From: DASVUC01 sp038237225
GTDB lineage: Bacteria > Planctomycetota > Phycisphaerae > Tepidisphaerales > Tepidisphaeraceae
Length of the DNA: 64,000 nt
Assembly: GCA_038237225.1 (NCBI GenBank)
Contig: JBBRYX010000011.1
Location: 1-64,000, forward strand
Reading direction: 5' to 3'
The position numbers were made by a program, and so were the translations under genes. The notes beneath the pieces were generated by a model. The model had not been told where the DNA came from. It saw only the letters and a list, made by a program, of their open reading frames with translations, and ran no database searches. Positions within the stretch are counted from its first letter, which is position 1. Each line of letters begins with the position of its first letter. This document shows, in pieces, positions 40,736 to 49,605 of this stretch.

Positions 40736-41617
40736 ATGATTCAGCACCTTTTGTTTGGCGAAGCTGTCACGCGAGAGGTGAAGCCATTCAAAGCGCAACT
40801 GCTCAAGTGGATCGGGAACAAGCAACGCTTTGCCCACGAGATCGCCTCCTACTTTCCCGCCGACTACGGCACCTATTACGAACCATTCATTGGCAGTGGC
40901 GCGGTATTGGCAACCGTCGCGCCAGAGCGCGGTGTGGGGTCCGATTCGTTCGGGCCATTGGTTGAGATTTGGCAGACTTTGCGTGAATCGCCAGGGCGAC
41001 TGAAGCAGTGGTATGGCGAGCGCTGGACAAAGTTCAAAGCCGGTGAAAAGGTAGAAGAGTTCGAGCTGTTGAAGGCTTCGTACAACGCGAAGCCAAATGG
41101 TGCCGATCTCCTGTTCCTCTGCCGTAGCTGCTACGGCGGCGTGGTTCGTTTCCGCAAACGTGATGGCTACTGTTCAACACCCTGCGGTATTCACGATCCG
41201 ATCTCACCCGCCAGTTTCGCCGCGCGCGTTGACGGCTGGCACATTCGCACGAGTGGCACGACGTTCATCCGTGCGGATTATCGGGAAGCAATGGCAATGG
41301 CGAAGGCTGGGGACGTGATTTACTGCGATCCGCCCTACACTCACAGTCAGGCAATTCTTTACGGGGCGCAATCATTCAGTCTGCGCAAACTGTTTGCGAC
41401 AATTTCCGAATGCAAATCCCGCGGCGTCTACGTCGCAGTCAGCATTGATGGCATGAAGCGCACCGGCAAAGAAATCTGCCGACTGCCCATTCCCGACGGT
41501 CTTTTCGAGCGCGAAACCTTCGTCAATTGCGGCCGCTCAATGCTTCGCCGTTTTCAGATGGCTGGCCAGACGCTTGAGGCTGAGGTTGTTCATGATAGAT
41601 TGTTATTGACGTATTGA
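40736..41617 (+). CDS. D12-class (Dam-like) DNA adenine methyltransferase
   Basis: A 293-residue N6-adenine methyltransferase of the D12/alpha class, the group of Dam, M.MboI and M.EcoRV. Near the N-terminus LLKWIGNKQRFAHEIASYFP and YYEPFIGSGAVLATV form the SAM site (motifs X and I). DVIYCDPPYTHSQAILYGAQ is catalytic motif IV (DPPY), followed by SFSLRKLFATISECKSRGVY. The region between (RSCYGGVVRFRKRDGYCSTP) is the target-recognition part. It is divergent from the XRE controller and nuclease. Specificity cannot be read from sequence alone. The ATG at 40736 best fits the promoter; earlier starts would lie inside it. Confidence 0.88.
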   Translation: MIQHLLFGEAVTREVKPFKAQLLKWIGNKQRFAHEIASYFPADYGTYYEPFIGSGAVLATVAPERGVGSDSFGPLVEIWQTLRESPGRLKQWYGERWTKFKAGEKVEEFELLKASYNAKPNGADLLFLCRSCYGGVVRFRKRDGYCSTPCGIHDPISPASFAARVDGWHIRTSGTTFIRADYREAMAMAKAGDVIYCDPPYTHSQAILYGAQSFSLRKLFATISECKSRGVYVAVSIDGMKRTGKEICRLPIPDGLFERETFVNCGRSMLRRFQMAGQTLEAEVVHDRLLLTY

Positions 41618-41715
41618 GCGCCGTAGCATGGCCTTCTCGCATCCTGAGGGTTAGTACTGGAAGCGGAAAAGGGGATAAGTACATATTGAAGCTCATCAGA
41701 TGGAAAAACTCATCG

Positions 41716-44700
41716 TCATTCGGATTTCGTCTTTCGGCCTTTCGCCCCGGGCTGCCGGCCCGCAAACGTCGTGTCCTTCGGATCGCCGCCGGATCGAACA
41801 TACGCAAGGAGGTCCAACACTTCATCCTCACTCAAAACATCCAGCAAGCCTTCAGGCATCACAGAAACTTTTGAAGGCCGCCGAATCGCAATGTCTTTTT
41901 TCAGAACCTTCTCCGTCTCTGTCGAAAGCGGACTCGATCGCAACACCACCTGCTTGTCGTCTTCAGATTGCACGGTGCCGACGTAAACCTTTTTCTTGTG
42001 CGTGATGATCTCGGTCGCCTGGTACTGATCCGAGATGATCTTGGACGGAAGCAGCAAAGATTCCAGCACATCCGCCGCCTGGAACCGCAACCCGACGCCG
42101 GTGATATCCGGGCCCGATGCGCCGCCTTCGCCCTTGAAGCGGTGGCACTTGATGCAGGACACGGCCGCGAAAGCGGCCTTGCCGTTCTGAAAAGAGCGGC
42201 CGCTCTTAAGCTGATCGAGCTTCGTCGCGAAATCCTGCATCTTCCAACTGCGGACGAACTTTCGCGGAGGGATCTTGCTGTCGGCATTGATCGTCGCCGC
42301 TTCGAACGCGGGCTTGAGGATCGGCGCCAGGGTCAGCTTCTCGTTCTCGCTCAGCGTCTTGACCGCGTCCTCGCGGACGTTCTTCAGGAAAAGCTGAAAA
42401 CTCGCCCCGCCCGTGTAGTTCTGCTGCGCGCGGTTGAGCCAGCGAAAATACGCTTCACGATTCTCCGCCGTCCAGCCCTGTTTCGTATTGCGGAGATGGA
42501 ACGCATAAAACATCTGCTCTTCCTGCGTTTCACCAGTCTCCAGCAGCTTCATCGATCGCGCGACGATCGTCGGCGACTTCAAATCAATGAGGAGCTGGCA
42601 AATCTCGTGGGTGACGTCCTGATTCGTCGCCGGAAACAACGGCTCCAGCCGCGATCGCAGCGAGGTCGCGTAAGCGGAATCGGGTTCGCCCATTCGGATG
42701 AAGCACAGGCCGAATGCGCGAAGCAGTTCGAGCTGTTGTTCCAGCGTCAGTTGTTTGAGATCAAGCCGATCAAGCGCCGCGAGCACGCGCGGCTGAAGCG
42801 ATTTGTCGCCGACCCGACACAGCGCCACCAGCGCATTAATCGAAGCCGTCGGCGGATTGACCGCAAGCGCGCGCTCCGTCCACTGGGCCGGCTCCTGATT
42901 CTCGATCGCAACCCGCGCTGCATAGCGAATGAAACGATCATCGCTGTTCAGGTGAGGCCAAGCGAAGCTGATCGCCGCGGGATCTTTTTGAGCGTGGAAG
43001 CGCTCGAGCTGATGCCGGAGGTCACGGACCGCGGCGCTTTTTTGATCTTCGATCACCGGCGCGGGTGCTGTGGATTCATTGCCCGTATACGTGATGCGGT
43101 AGAGACCGGATTGGGTGCCTCGCCCGCCGATGGTGACGTACATCGCGCCATCGGTATTGATGACGACATCGGTTACGTCGAAGGGCTTGCCGACGATGAA
43201 CGGCTCATAGACGGCGGTGTAGCCGGCGCCTTTCGTTTGCAGGTGGACGGCGTAGATCTTTCCGTACGCCCAGTCGCTGGCGAAGAGCGCCTGCTGGTAT
43301 TTCGCTGGGAACTTCGCCTTGGTTCCAAAGGTGATTCCGGTCGGCGAACCGACGCCGGTATCGACGACGGCCGGAACACTATCAGGGTAATACGCCGGCC
43401 ATTTGCCCGAGCCGTTGCGCCAGCCGAACTCCGCGCCGGAGACGACGTGGCAGATGCGGGTTGGCCGATACCACGGCGCTCCGATATCCCACTCCATGTC
43501 CGAGTCGTAGGTGAAGAGTTCTCCATTCGGGTGAAACGCGATGTCGTAGGCGTTTCGCATGCCGACGCTGAAGACCGCCCAGTTCTTGCCATCCGGATCC
43601 GTGCGCGAAATGCAGGACGCTGGAGCCATGATCGTCGGATCGTGACCCTTGCCATCGGTCATGCGCGGCAGCAGGATGTCTTCCGCCCAGTGACGCGCCG
43701 GCGAATTCGCCGCGATCGGATCCGGCAGGCTCGTGAAGTTCCCCGCGACGACATACAGCATCTTGTCAGGACCCAGCATCACAGCGTGAGGCCCGTGCTC
43801 GCCCCACGCGGGAAGCTTGTTGTCCCGCTCCGTGAACGTTTTCAGCAGCGTGATCTGATCGAGCGTGTCATCGTGATTCGTATCCCGCACGCGATACAAT
43901 CCGCTCTCGTATTTTGTTCCCCTCGAATTCACGACGACATACAGACTGTCGAAAGCCCACAGCAAACCCTGCGCGCTTCCGATCTCAAGATTGACCTTCT
44001 CCACCTGCGTGGGCTTTCCACCGTTGGCCGGCATCACACGATAGAGCGCTCCGGCTTGATCCGAGACATACAGCCGACCTTTGGGATCGGGCGTCATGCA
44101 GACCCACGAACCTTGCGAACCCTTCGGCACCGAGTAGAGCAATTCCGCCTTGAATCCGGGAAGCAGCGTCAGGTTTTCAATCGCGGTTGCTTTGGAGGGC
44201 AGGGCCACGGTGATCTTGCCCCACGGGTCCATGCCGTAATCACCGACGACTCGGGCGGCGGCGAGTGAGGGGTGATTGAACTTCGCCGCCCGCCAACCCT
44301 TGACCTGCTCGGGGAGCGTTTTCCATTGGTCGCTGGTCACGAGACGAAACGGCTCGCGATCCGGGCGGCGGATCTCCAGCTTCAGCGCGAGCGCGGCGGG
44401 GCCGACATCGTTGTGGCATTTGACGGCAAGCACATTCTCGCCGGGCACCAGTTCCGAGCGAACGTCCGCGAGGAAGGCGGTCGTCCAGCCGACGCCGCGG
44501 GCGACCATCTTTCCGTTCAGATAGATGGTCATGTCATCATCGCACGCGGCCCAGATCCAGGCGGAAGAAGGGTTCTCGGTCTTGAGCGCTCCGGAAAGTT
44601 CGGGATCGAAGGCGATGCGAAAGTATCGCTCTTCATTCGGCTTGGCTTGGGCGGGTCCCCAGATCCACTTGGGCGAAGGCGCAGCGGCTGGATCGGGCGA

Positions 44701-44850
44701 AGACGTGTAACCATCATCGAGCGCAGCGGCTTGCGTCGTTGGCTTTACCTTGGCGGTTGTTGCGGCGCGGTCGCCGGAATGGGCTGACTGCGTCTCGCAG
44801 CCGAGGACAAGAACGAGACAGGCGAACACACAAAAGAGATTTCTCACCAT
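41716..44850 (-). CDS. Exported PVC-type dehydrogenase-propeller/haem c lipoprotein
   Basis: A 1044-residue lipoprotein; the signal MVRNLFCVFACLVLVLGCET has the lipobox LVLGC. Residues about 55-190 look like a galactose-binding beta domain (IYLNGKMVARGVGWTTAFLA). Residues about 225-630 are the Pirellula/Verrucomicrobium-type membrane-bound dehydrogenase propeller (ENLTLLPGFKAELLYSVPKG, WVCMTPDPKGRLYVSDQAGA, VVSGAEFGWRNGSGKWPAYY). A helical HEAT-like part (630-880) follows, then a haem c domain with CIKCH (FAAVSCIKCHRFKGEGGASG) and the typical PVC tail (VSVMPEGLLDVLSEDEVLDL). Such proteins probably oxidise sugars or alcohols at the cell surface and pass electrons to cytochromes. Start at 44850 chosen for the signal peptide. 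It is divergent from the cupin gene. Confidence 0.88.
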   Translation of the reverse strand: MVRNLFCVFACLVLVLGCETQSAHSGDRAATTAKVKPTTQAAALDDGYTSSPDPAAAPSPKWIWGPAQAKPNEERYFRIAFDPELSGALKTENPSSAWIWAACDDDMTIYLNGKMVARGVGWTTAFLADVRSELVPGENVLAVKCHNDVGPAALALKLEIRRPDREPFRLVTSDQWKTLPEQVKGWRAAKFNHPSLAAARVVGDYGMDPWGKITVALPSKATAIENLTLLPGFKAELLYSVPKGSQGSWVCMTPDPKGRLYVSDQAGALYRVMPANGGKPTQVEKVNLEIGSAQGLLWAFDSLYVVVNSRGTKYESGLYRVRDTNHDDTLDQITLLKTFTERDNKLPAWGEHGPHAVMLGPDKMLYVVAGNFTSLPDPIAANSPARHWAEDILLPRMTDGKGHDPTIMAPASCISRTDPDGKNWAVFSVGMRNAYDIAFHPNGELFTYDSDMEWDIGAPWYRPTRICHVVSGAEFGWRNGSGKWPAYYPDSVPAVVDTGVGSPTGITFGTKAKFPAKYQQALFASDWAYGKIYAVHLQTKGAGYTAVYEPFIVGKPFDVTDVVINTDGAMYVTIGGRGTQSGLYRITYTGNESTAPAPVIEDQKSAAVRDLRHQLERFHAQKDPAAISFAWPHLNSDDRFIRYAARVAIENQEPAQWTERALAVNPPTASINALVALCRVGDKSLQPRVLAALDRLDLKQLTLEQQLELLRAFGLCFIRMGEPDSAYATSLRSRLEPLFPATNQDVTHEICQLLIDLKSPTIVARSMKLLETGETQEEQMFYAFHLRNTKQGWTAENREAYFRWLNRAQQNYTGGASFQLFLKNVREDAVKTLSENEKLTLAPILKPAFEAATINADSKIPPRKFVRSWKMQDFATKLDQLKSGRSFQNGKAAFAAVSCIKCHRFKGEGGASGPDITGVGLRFQAADVLESLLLPSKIISDQYQATEIITHKKKVYVGTVQSEDDKQVVLRSSPLSTETEKVLKKDIAIRRPSKVSVMPEGLLDVLSEDEVLDLLAYVRSGGDPKDTTFAGRQPGAKGRKTKSE

Positions 44851-44952
44851 CCGAAAAGCCCTATCAATTTTCAGGTTGTTGACGCGCGATCCCGAACGCC
44901 GGATCATCTGATGCGGAATCGATTATGACACAAGCACAAGAGGGTCACCACC

Positions 44953-46233
44953 ATGGCGACTGCGGCCGCTACATCGGTTAAACAGCTCAAGACAAACTAC
45001 GCCAACGTGCGCAAGCTCGTTGAAGGCGCGCTCGAAGAATCCGGCGGGCTCCTCCGGCTGGCGCCGTGCTGGGTTCCGCGATCATTCTTGCAGCCCGGTA
45101 AGCGATTGAAGCTTGATCCGCGAGATCTTTACGCTTTTGGTCTCAACCGCGGCGGGATCGACGAGCGCTGGTTTGGATCCACCACGCCTGCCGCGAACGA
45201 CAACCGCACGGAAGATGAGGGGCTGAGCTATGTCGTGCATGACGGCGAACGCGCCACGCTGAAAGACGCGGTTCAGGAGCTTGGCGGCAAGATCATCGGC
45301 GACAGCATCTGGAACAAGTACAAGAAGTGGCCGGTGTACTCGAAGTTCTTCGACAACATGGGACCGATCCCGCACCACATGCATCAGTCGCGCGAGCAGG
45401 CGGCGCTGGTGAAGCAGGAAGGCAAGCCGGAGAGCTATTATTTTCCGCCGCAGCACAACAATGTTGGCAATAATTTTCCGTACACCTTCATGGGGTTGAA
45501 TCCCGGGACGACCAAGGCGCAGGTGCGCAAGACGCTTGAAGATTGGAACACGGGCGACAACGGCATCCTCGATCTGTCGCAGGCGTATCGTTTGAAGGCC
45601 GGCAGCGGTTGGCTGATCGGGCCGAGCATCCTGCACGCGCCGGGGTCGCTGTGCACGTATGAGCCGCAGTGGGGCTCGGATGTTTTCGGGATGTATCAGT
45701 CGCTGGTTGAGGGGCGGGAGGTGCCCTGGGCGCTCTTGGTGAAGGACATGCCGAAGGAAAAGCACCAGGATCTGGATTTCATCGTTGAACAGTTGGACTG
45801 GGAGGCGAACGTCGATCCGAACTTCAAGGCGAATCATTATCTGGAGCCGATCCCGGTGGCGGATACGAGCAAGGACGGATGGATCGACAAGTGGATCGTC
45901 TATGGCAAAGTGCGCGGCGAGCAGCTCTTCACGGCGAAGGAATTGACGGTCAATCCCGGCGCGAAGTGCACGGTGAAGGACAATGGAGCGAACAGCGTGA
46001 TCTGCGTTCAGGGCGAAGGGCGAATCAACAAAGCTCGGCTGAGCTCTCCGAAGATGATTGGTTTCTTTGATCTGACGGAGGATGAAGTATTTGTTACCGA
46101 GAGCGCGGCGAAGGCGGGGGTGACTTATGAGAACACCAGCGGCACCGAACCCCTGGTCATCCTGCGCTACTTTGGTCCGGAGGTGAACCCGGATGCGCCG
46201 GTGCTGAAGTATGTTGGTGGAGTAAAGTTGTAA
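44953..46233 (+). CDS. Cupin-fold protein, possibly sugar-phosphate isomerase-like
   Basis: A 426-residue cytoplasmic protein. MGPIPHHMHQSREQAALVKQ looks like a cupin metal site (H-x-H with a following Glu/Gln), and SYYFPPQHNNVGNNFPYTFM and SGWLIGPSILHAPGSLCTYE resemble the later strands and third His. The C-terminal part has a second cupin-like pattern (GEQLFTAKELTVNPGAKCTV, VICVQGEGRINKARL). This two-barrel arrangement resembles class I phosphomannose isomerases, but the sequence is distant. It lies in a region with sugar dehydrogenase, epimerase and isomerase genes. The precise reaction is unknown. Confidence 0.65.
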   Translation: MATAAATSVKQLKTNYANVRKLVEGALEESGGLLRLAPCWVPRSFLQPGKRLKLDPRDLYAFGLNRGGIDERWFGSTTPAANDNRTEDEGLSYVVHDGERATLKDAVQELGGKIIGDSIWNKYKKWPVYSKFFDNMGPIPHHMHQSREQAALVKQEGKPESYYFPPQHNNVGNNFPYTFMGLNPGTTKAQVRKTLEDWNTGDNGILDLSQAYRLKAGSGWLIGPSILHAPGSLCTYEPQWGSDVFGMYQSLVEGREVPWALLVKDMPKEKHQDLDFIVEQLDWEANVDPNFKANHYLEPIPVADTSKDGWIDKWIVYGKVRGEQLFTAKELTVNPGAKCTVKDNGANSVICVQGEGRINKARLSSPKMIGFFDLTEDEVFVTESAAKAGVTYENTSGTEPLVILRYFGPEVNPDAPVLKYVGGVKL

Positions 46234-46251
46234 AGCTTTATGGGCTGCACT

Positions 46252-46380
46252 TGTTCTGTGATTACGGTTGGCGCCAATGGCCCCTCCGAACGGATCATCC
46301 GGTATCTTCAGGACCAGCACGGTATCGACATCAATGCCGCGTTCTTCTCCGTTTACCGCGTGGCCGGACAGGAAACCCCA
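46252..46380 (+). pseudogene. Possible nuclease-family gene remnant
   Basis: A short frame encodes VITVGANGPSERIIRYLQDQ then HGIDINAAFFSVYRVAGQE, similar to the C-terminal half of DUF91/NucS-like and related PD-(D/E)XK proteins (SERIxxYLxxxxGxxINAxFF). Nothing of the catalytic domain precedes it. A fragment of 40-45 residues can mislead, so this is tentative. Confidence 0.35.
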
Positions 46381-46439
46381 CCCGAAGGCGTTTTTTTGAT
46401 CCGCCGGTTCATTGTGGTTAGAATTGCCGTGGAGAAGCC

Positions 46440-46688
46440 ATGACCTATCGCGGACACATCAAAAATGGCGTTGCGGTATTGGAAGGTTGCGCCGATCTGC
46501 CCGAAGGAACCGCTGTCGTTATTCAGCCTGCCGCGACGTTCGGTTTCAGTGAGAATCTTTCCATCGCACAGTTGATGGCGCGGCAGCAGGTTAGCCCTGT
46601 GTCCGGCGCTTCTGATTTGGCGGGCGACTGGCCATCCGAGGACTCGCTTGATGAATTCCTCGCGGCCGTACGCGAGGATCGCCGCTGA
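46440..46688 (+). CDS. Putative antitoxin of a VapBC-like pair
   Basis: An 82-residue protein. TYRGHIKNGVAVLEGCADLP and EGTAVVIQPA are a small AbrB-like or AF2212-like beta fold, followed by a helical tail (LSIAQLMARQQVSP) and an acidic end (DEFLAAVREDRR) suited to occupying a toxin active site. Its stop overlaps the start of the PIN toxin gene (TGATG), as is usual for antitoxin-toxin pairs. DNA binding by the first part is inferred. Confidence 0.75.
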   Translation: MTYRGHIKNGVAVLEGCADLPEGTAVVIQPAATFGFSENLSIAQLMARQQVSPVSGASDLAGDWPSEDSLDEFLAAVREDRR

Positions 46689-47086
46689 TGAACGCCGCTG
46701 TCCTGCTGGACACCGATGTATTCTCCTATTTCTTCAAGCAGGATACACGTGCGCGTCCGTATGAGCTGGATATCCAGAATCGACAACTCTGCCTCTGCTT
46801 TCAAACGATCGCCGAGATCAAAGCTTGGACACTTTCACGGAATTGGGGCAAGCCCCGACGCGATGCGCTCGACAACGTCTTGGCCCGCTATCTCGTTCTC
46901 CCCTATGATACGCCGATGGCCGACGCATGGGCACAGACCAGCACCGACCGAAAGCGTATAGGCCGGCCCATAGCCTGCGGAGATGCGTGGATCGCGGCAG
47001 CAGCGCTTCGTCATGGAATCCCGCTTCTCTCGCACAACAAAGAACATTACACGCAGATCCCGAATCTAAAATTGATCAGTCATTAG
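46688..47086 (+). CDS. PIN-domain (VapC-like) ribonuclease toxin
   Basis: A 132-residue PIN domain. The acidic residues are present: LLDTDVFSYFFKQD (first Asp), TIAEIKAW (Glu), and ACGDAWIAAAALRHGIPLLS followed by HNKEHY (late Asp/Asn pair). VapC toxins cleave initiator tRNA or rRNA when their antitoxin is degraded. The gene overlaps the antitoxin by one base. A second, unrelated PIN pair is at 50659-51425. Confidence 0.88.
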   Translation: MNAAVLLDTDVFSYFFKQDTRARPYELDIQNRQLCLCFQTIAEIKAWTLSRNWGKPRRDALDNVLARYLVLPYDTPMADAWAQTSTDRKRIGRPIACGDAWIAAAALRHGIPLLSHNKEHYTQIPNLKLISH

Positions 47087-47148
47087 TCGTCTCCGCCTTG
47101 GCGGATACCCAATTCCAACGCTCGCACTACACATCGGTAAGGACCATC

Positions 47149-48198
47149 ATGCCGCACACGAACAACTACCCAAAACTTCACAACGCCGCCTGGCCTGGAC
47201 TGGTGGGAAAGGGTCCGGATTCCGAGCCTCCTATTGATCTCGACACGATGATCAGCCTCACCGCCGCTGCCGATGTGGGCGGCGTGAAGTTTGACGGCAT
47301 GGACCTGTTCCTGTTCGACCCGCACATCAGCATCGACATTGATGATGACCGCCTGAAAAGGCTGGCCGAGAAGTTTCAGGCGAAGAACCTCGCCATCGGA
47401 TCGCTGGTCGCGCCGGTTTGGCCGCCAACCGGTGGCGGTTCTGCGATGGGCTCAGAGTCGGAGCGCAGGAAATTTGTCGAATCGGTCCACAAAGCCTGCA
47501 AGATCGCCGAAAAACTCCGCCTCTGGGGCGCGCGCCCCTGGGGCGTTGTCCGCATCGACAGCGCTGCCGGCCCCGGCGACTGGGCGAAAGATCCAGAAGG
47601 AAATCAAAAGAAGATTGCCGAGACATTCAGGCTTGCCGCGGACGTGGCCGAAGGACATGGCGAACGACTTGCGGCCGAGGGCGAGATCTGCTGGGGCGGG
47701 ATGCATTCCTGGCGGCGAATGGTCCAGCTTCTCGAAATGGTCGGCCGTCCCGCAACCGTCGGTTTCCAGGCGGACATGGCGCACACGCTGCTCTACACGA
47801 TGGGTTACAACGCGCCCGAAGATGCCATCCTGCCGCAGAATGATGATTGGTCGGATCAGGCGAAACTTGATGAAGCGTTGAAGAAGCTGACCGCCGCCCT
47901 GCGACCCTGGACGATCGACTTTCACGTCGCCCAGAACAACGGCACCGTCCACGGTTCCGGATCGCACGACAAGACCGGCCGGCACTGCCTGGCGACGGAC
48001 CCCACCGGCAAACTCGACATCCCGCGCCACGCGGGTTATTGGCTGAAGAATGAAAGCGGGCATTCCGTCAAACGCTTTCGCCACATCTGCTGGGATGGGT
48101 GCATGTTCCCCAATGAGGTTCTCATGAAACAGCAGACCTGGAACGACATCCTCGCGGCGATGGTGAAGGTGCGCGAACTGCACGGCTGGGCGGAATGA
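47149..48198 (+). CDS. Xylose isomerase-like TIM barrel, sugar phosphate isomerase/epimerase
   Basis: A 349-residue TIM barrel of the AP_endonuc_2/xylose-isomerase-like family. Features are GVKFDGMDLFLFDPHISIDI, an acidic metal region LAAEGEICWGGMHSW, VGFQADMAHTLLYTMGYNAP (Asp, His ligands), and TIDFHVAQNNGTVHGSGSHD. These give the Glu-Asp-His-Glu metal site, though the last Glu is uncertain. It likely isomerises or epimerises a sugar or its keto-derivative. The frame runs upstream through the toxin gene, but ATG at 47149 (ggaccatcATG) is the first sensible start. The oxidoreductase at 51457 may be a functional partner. Confidence 0.82.
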   Translation: MPHTNNYPKLHNAAWPGLVGKGPDSEPPIDLDTMISLTAAADVGGVKFDGMDLFLFDPHISIDIDDDRLKRLAEKFQAKNLAIGSLVAPVWPPTGGGSAMGSESERRKFVESVHKACKIAEKLRLWGARPWGVVRIDSAAGPGDWAKDPEGNQKKIAETFRLAADVAEGHGERLAAEGEICWGGMHSWRRMVQLLEMVGRPATVGFQADMAHTLLYTMGYNAPEDAILPQNDDWSDQAKLDEALKKLTAALRPWTIDFHVAQNNGTVHGSGSHDKTGRHCLATDPTGKLDIPRHAGYWLKNESGHSVKRFRHICWDGCMFPNEVLMKQQTWNDILAAMVKVRELHGWAE

Positions 48199-48392
48199 GT
48201 GGCGCATGGATGCAGCAACATCCTCCCTCTTGCGGTCCGCTTTCGCCGTCGCTGTGATTTGGACAGCGCCGCCCGTACGCGCTACGCTCTAAAGACTTAC
48301 CGCGCGTCCACCACAGCAAGCCGTTCCGTGTTATCTGGGCGCACGGGTCCATATAATATAATAATAGTTAAACCGCCCGAAACGACGTTGCT

Positions 48393-48617
48393 ATGGATCG
48401 AGGAATCCGCATCGCGAGAATATGGTCAGACGACGACATGGTCGAACTCACGATCGAAGTCGCCGATGGCGAATCCCGTTTTGCAAACCGTGTGTACGTG
48501 GGATTCGGACACTTGGCTGATACGATCGAGAAGCTCGACACCTTCAAGGCGCAACTTCACGGCGGCCTTCTAGACCTCCGCTTTGGCGAGTTCGGGGCAG
48601 ATGAAACGGGGACGTAG
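48393..48617 (+). pseudogene. Hypothetical protein, 3' end replaced by a palindrome
   Basis: A 74-residue frame: IRIARIWSDDDMVELTIEVA, NRVYVGFGHLADTIEKLDTF, HGGLLDLRFGEFGADETGT. The first 68 residues look like a small conserved protein that in relatives continues past FGEFG. Here the last residues and the stop come from the family F palindrome starting at 48600, so the gene is probably truncated. Function unknown. Confidence 0.5.
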
Positions 48618-48650
48618 CTAGTTTTAAACTAGCTACGTCCCCGTTTCATC
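48600..48650. repeat. Perfect 51-bp palindrome, family F (copy 1)
   Basis: Twenty-five-base arms starting GATGAAACGGGGACGTAGCT surround a single T. An identical copy is at 49486-49536. It truncates the preceding frame. Confidence 0.9.
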
Positions 48651-48687
48651 TCCCCGGAGTTCTCAGGCACTCGGTGTTCTCAGGCCG

Positions 48688-48836
48688 CCCCGGCGACAGA
48701 TGTGTTGGTGTTTTGTCCAGTACGATCAAGAATAACCGGAGCGCTCCCGTTAAGAGCGTCGTTTCCCCCCCCGCCTTGCGGGTATCATGGAATCCCGAAC
48801 CGGGAGCAGAGTGCTGCTGGTCAAGATAAACGGTAG
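48688..48836 (+). repeat. ~150-bp direct repeat, copy 1 (5' leader of 48861 gene)
   Basis: It starts CCCCGGCGACAGATGTGTTG and ends GGTCAAGATAAACGGTAG. A copy at 49895-50041 is the same at most positions (by eye about 85-90 percent), including ATCAAGAATAACCGGAGCGC and GGGTATCATGGAATCCCGAA. Both stand directly before the start of an otherwise unrelated small gene. Confidence 0.8.
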
Positions 48837-48860
48837 TTATTCCTCGCCCGGCGACGCGGC

Positions 48861-49454
48861 ATGACGATCGATCAACTCCCAACCTTCACGATCAGACGAC
48901 TGGAGCAGGACCGGGCGATCGGCACGTTCGACAGGCCGCTCTGGATGGGTGAGGGGCATTTGGGGGACTTGCTCCTGCCAAACGAACGACTCGTCAGCGG
49001 CCGCTTTGTAAACGTCGATCTTCAGTCCCTCATTGCTGCATTCGTTCCCGCGGCGGCCGAGGATTTCAGCGCATTGCAGGCAGGTACGACCTATCCGCGT
49101 TTTGACGGCTATTGGGGCGAGCGTGCCGCTCTGGTTCTCAACCGTCAACGGCATTGGAGCCAGCGCACATTTGAACCCGTCGATGCCCTAGCGTTCAAGC
49201 GACCGGGCGACACCTTGGTCAGCAAGGCAACGAATCAGAACATGCCCGCGGACAGCACGCTCATCAAAGGCGGCTGGGATCATGAGCACTGCAACATCTG
49301 CTGGGAAACGATCTCCCCGCAGACTGACCCGGTTGCGATGTTCTCAGAGCCGGAGCATTGGATTTGCCAGAAATGTTACGACAGCTTCGTCGTTCCGCGC
49401 TCGCTCGATTTCATCCACGTAGAAGATCCCGGCCAACCGGCGGGCGAGGAATAA
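48861..49454 (+). CDS. Hypothetical protein with C-terminal zinc-binding Cys pairs
   Basis: A 197-residue soluble protein. The C-terminal part has HEHCNICWETISPQTDPVAM and EHWICQKCYDSFVVP, two CxxC pairs that probably bind one zinc. The N-terminal 90 residues have no recognisable motif (DQLPTFTIRRLEQDRAIGTF). It follows a 150-bp direct repeat, and its stop codon is the first base group of a 30-nt motif related to the hairpin at 50296. The unit lies between two identical 51-bp palindromes. Confidence 0.65.
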   Translation: MTIDQLPTFTIRRLEQDRAIGTFDRPLWMGEGHLGDLLLPNERLVSGRFVNVDLQSLIAAFVPAAAEDFSALQAGTTYPRFDGYWGERAALVLNRQRHWSQRTFEPVDALAFKRPGDTLVSKATNQNMPADSTLIKGGWDHEHCNICWETISPQTDPVAMFSEPEHWICQKCYDSFVVPRSLDFIHVEDPGQPAGEE

Positions 49455-49481
49455 CCCGCCGCTGCACTTGACCGCGGCCGC
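49452..49481 (+). repeat. Half of a cassette-end hairpin motif
   Basis: TAACCCGCCGCTGCACTTGA followed by CCGCGGCCGC matches 23 of 30 positions of 50299-50328, the 5' half of the hairpin after the next ORF. The expected 3' half is absent; a palindrome starts four bases later (49486). Confidence 0.55.
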
Positions 49482-49485
49482 GGCA

Positions 49486-49600
49486 GATGAAACGGGGACG
49501 TAGCTAGTTTTAAACTAGCTACGTCCCCGTTTCATCTCCCTTCCGTTTCATCTCCCTTAAACTAGCTACGTCCCCGTTTCATCTCCCCGTTTCATCTCCG
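49486..49600. repeat. Perfect 51-bp palindrome (copy 2) plus partial copies, family F
   Basis: 49486-49536 is identical to 48600-48650. It is followed by fragments of the same unit (CCGTTTCATCTCCC, TTAAACTAGCTACGTCCCCG, CCCCGTTTCATCTCC) up to about 49600, suggesting repeated rearrangement. Confidence 0.85.
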
Positions 49601-49605
49601 GCTGT

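Noticed and set aside
41968..44268. A 766-residue open frame on the plus strand
   Set aside because: It is antisense to the PVC haem lipoprotein, is rich in Arg/His/Asp as GC-rich antisense frames are, and shows no family motif.
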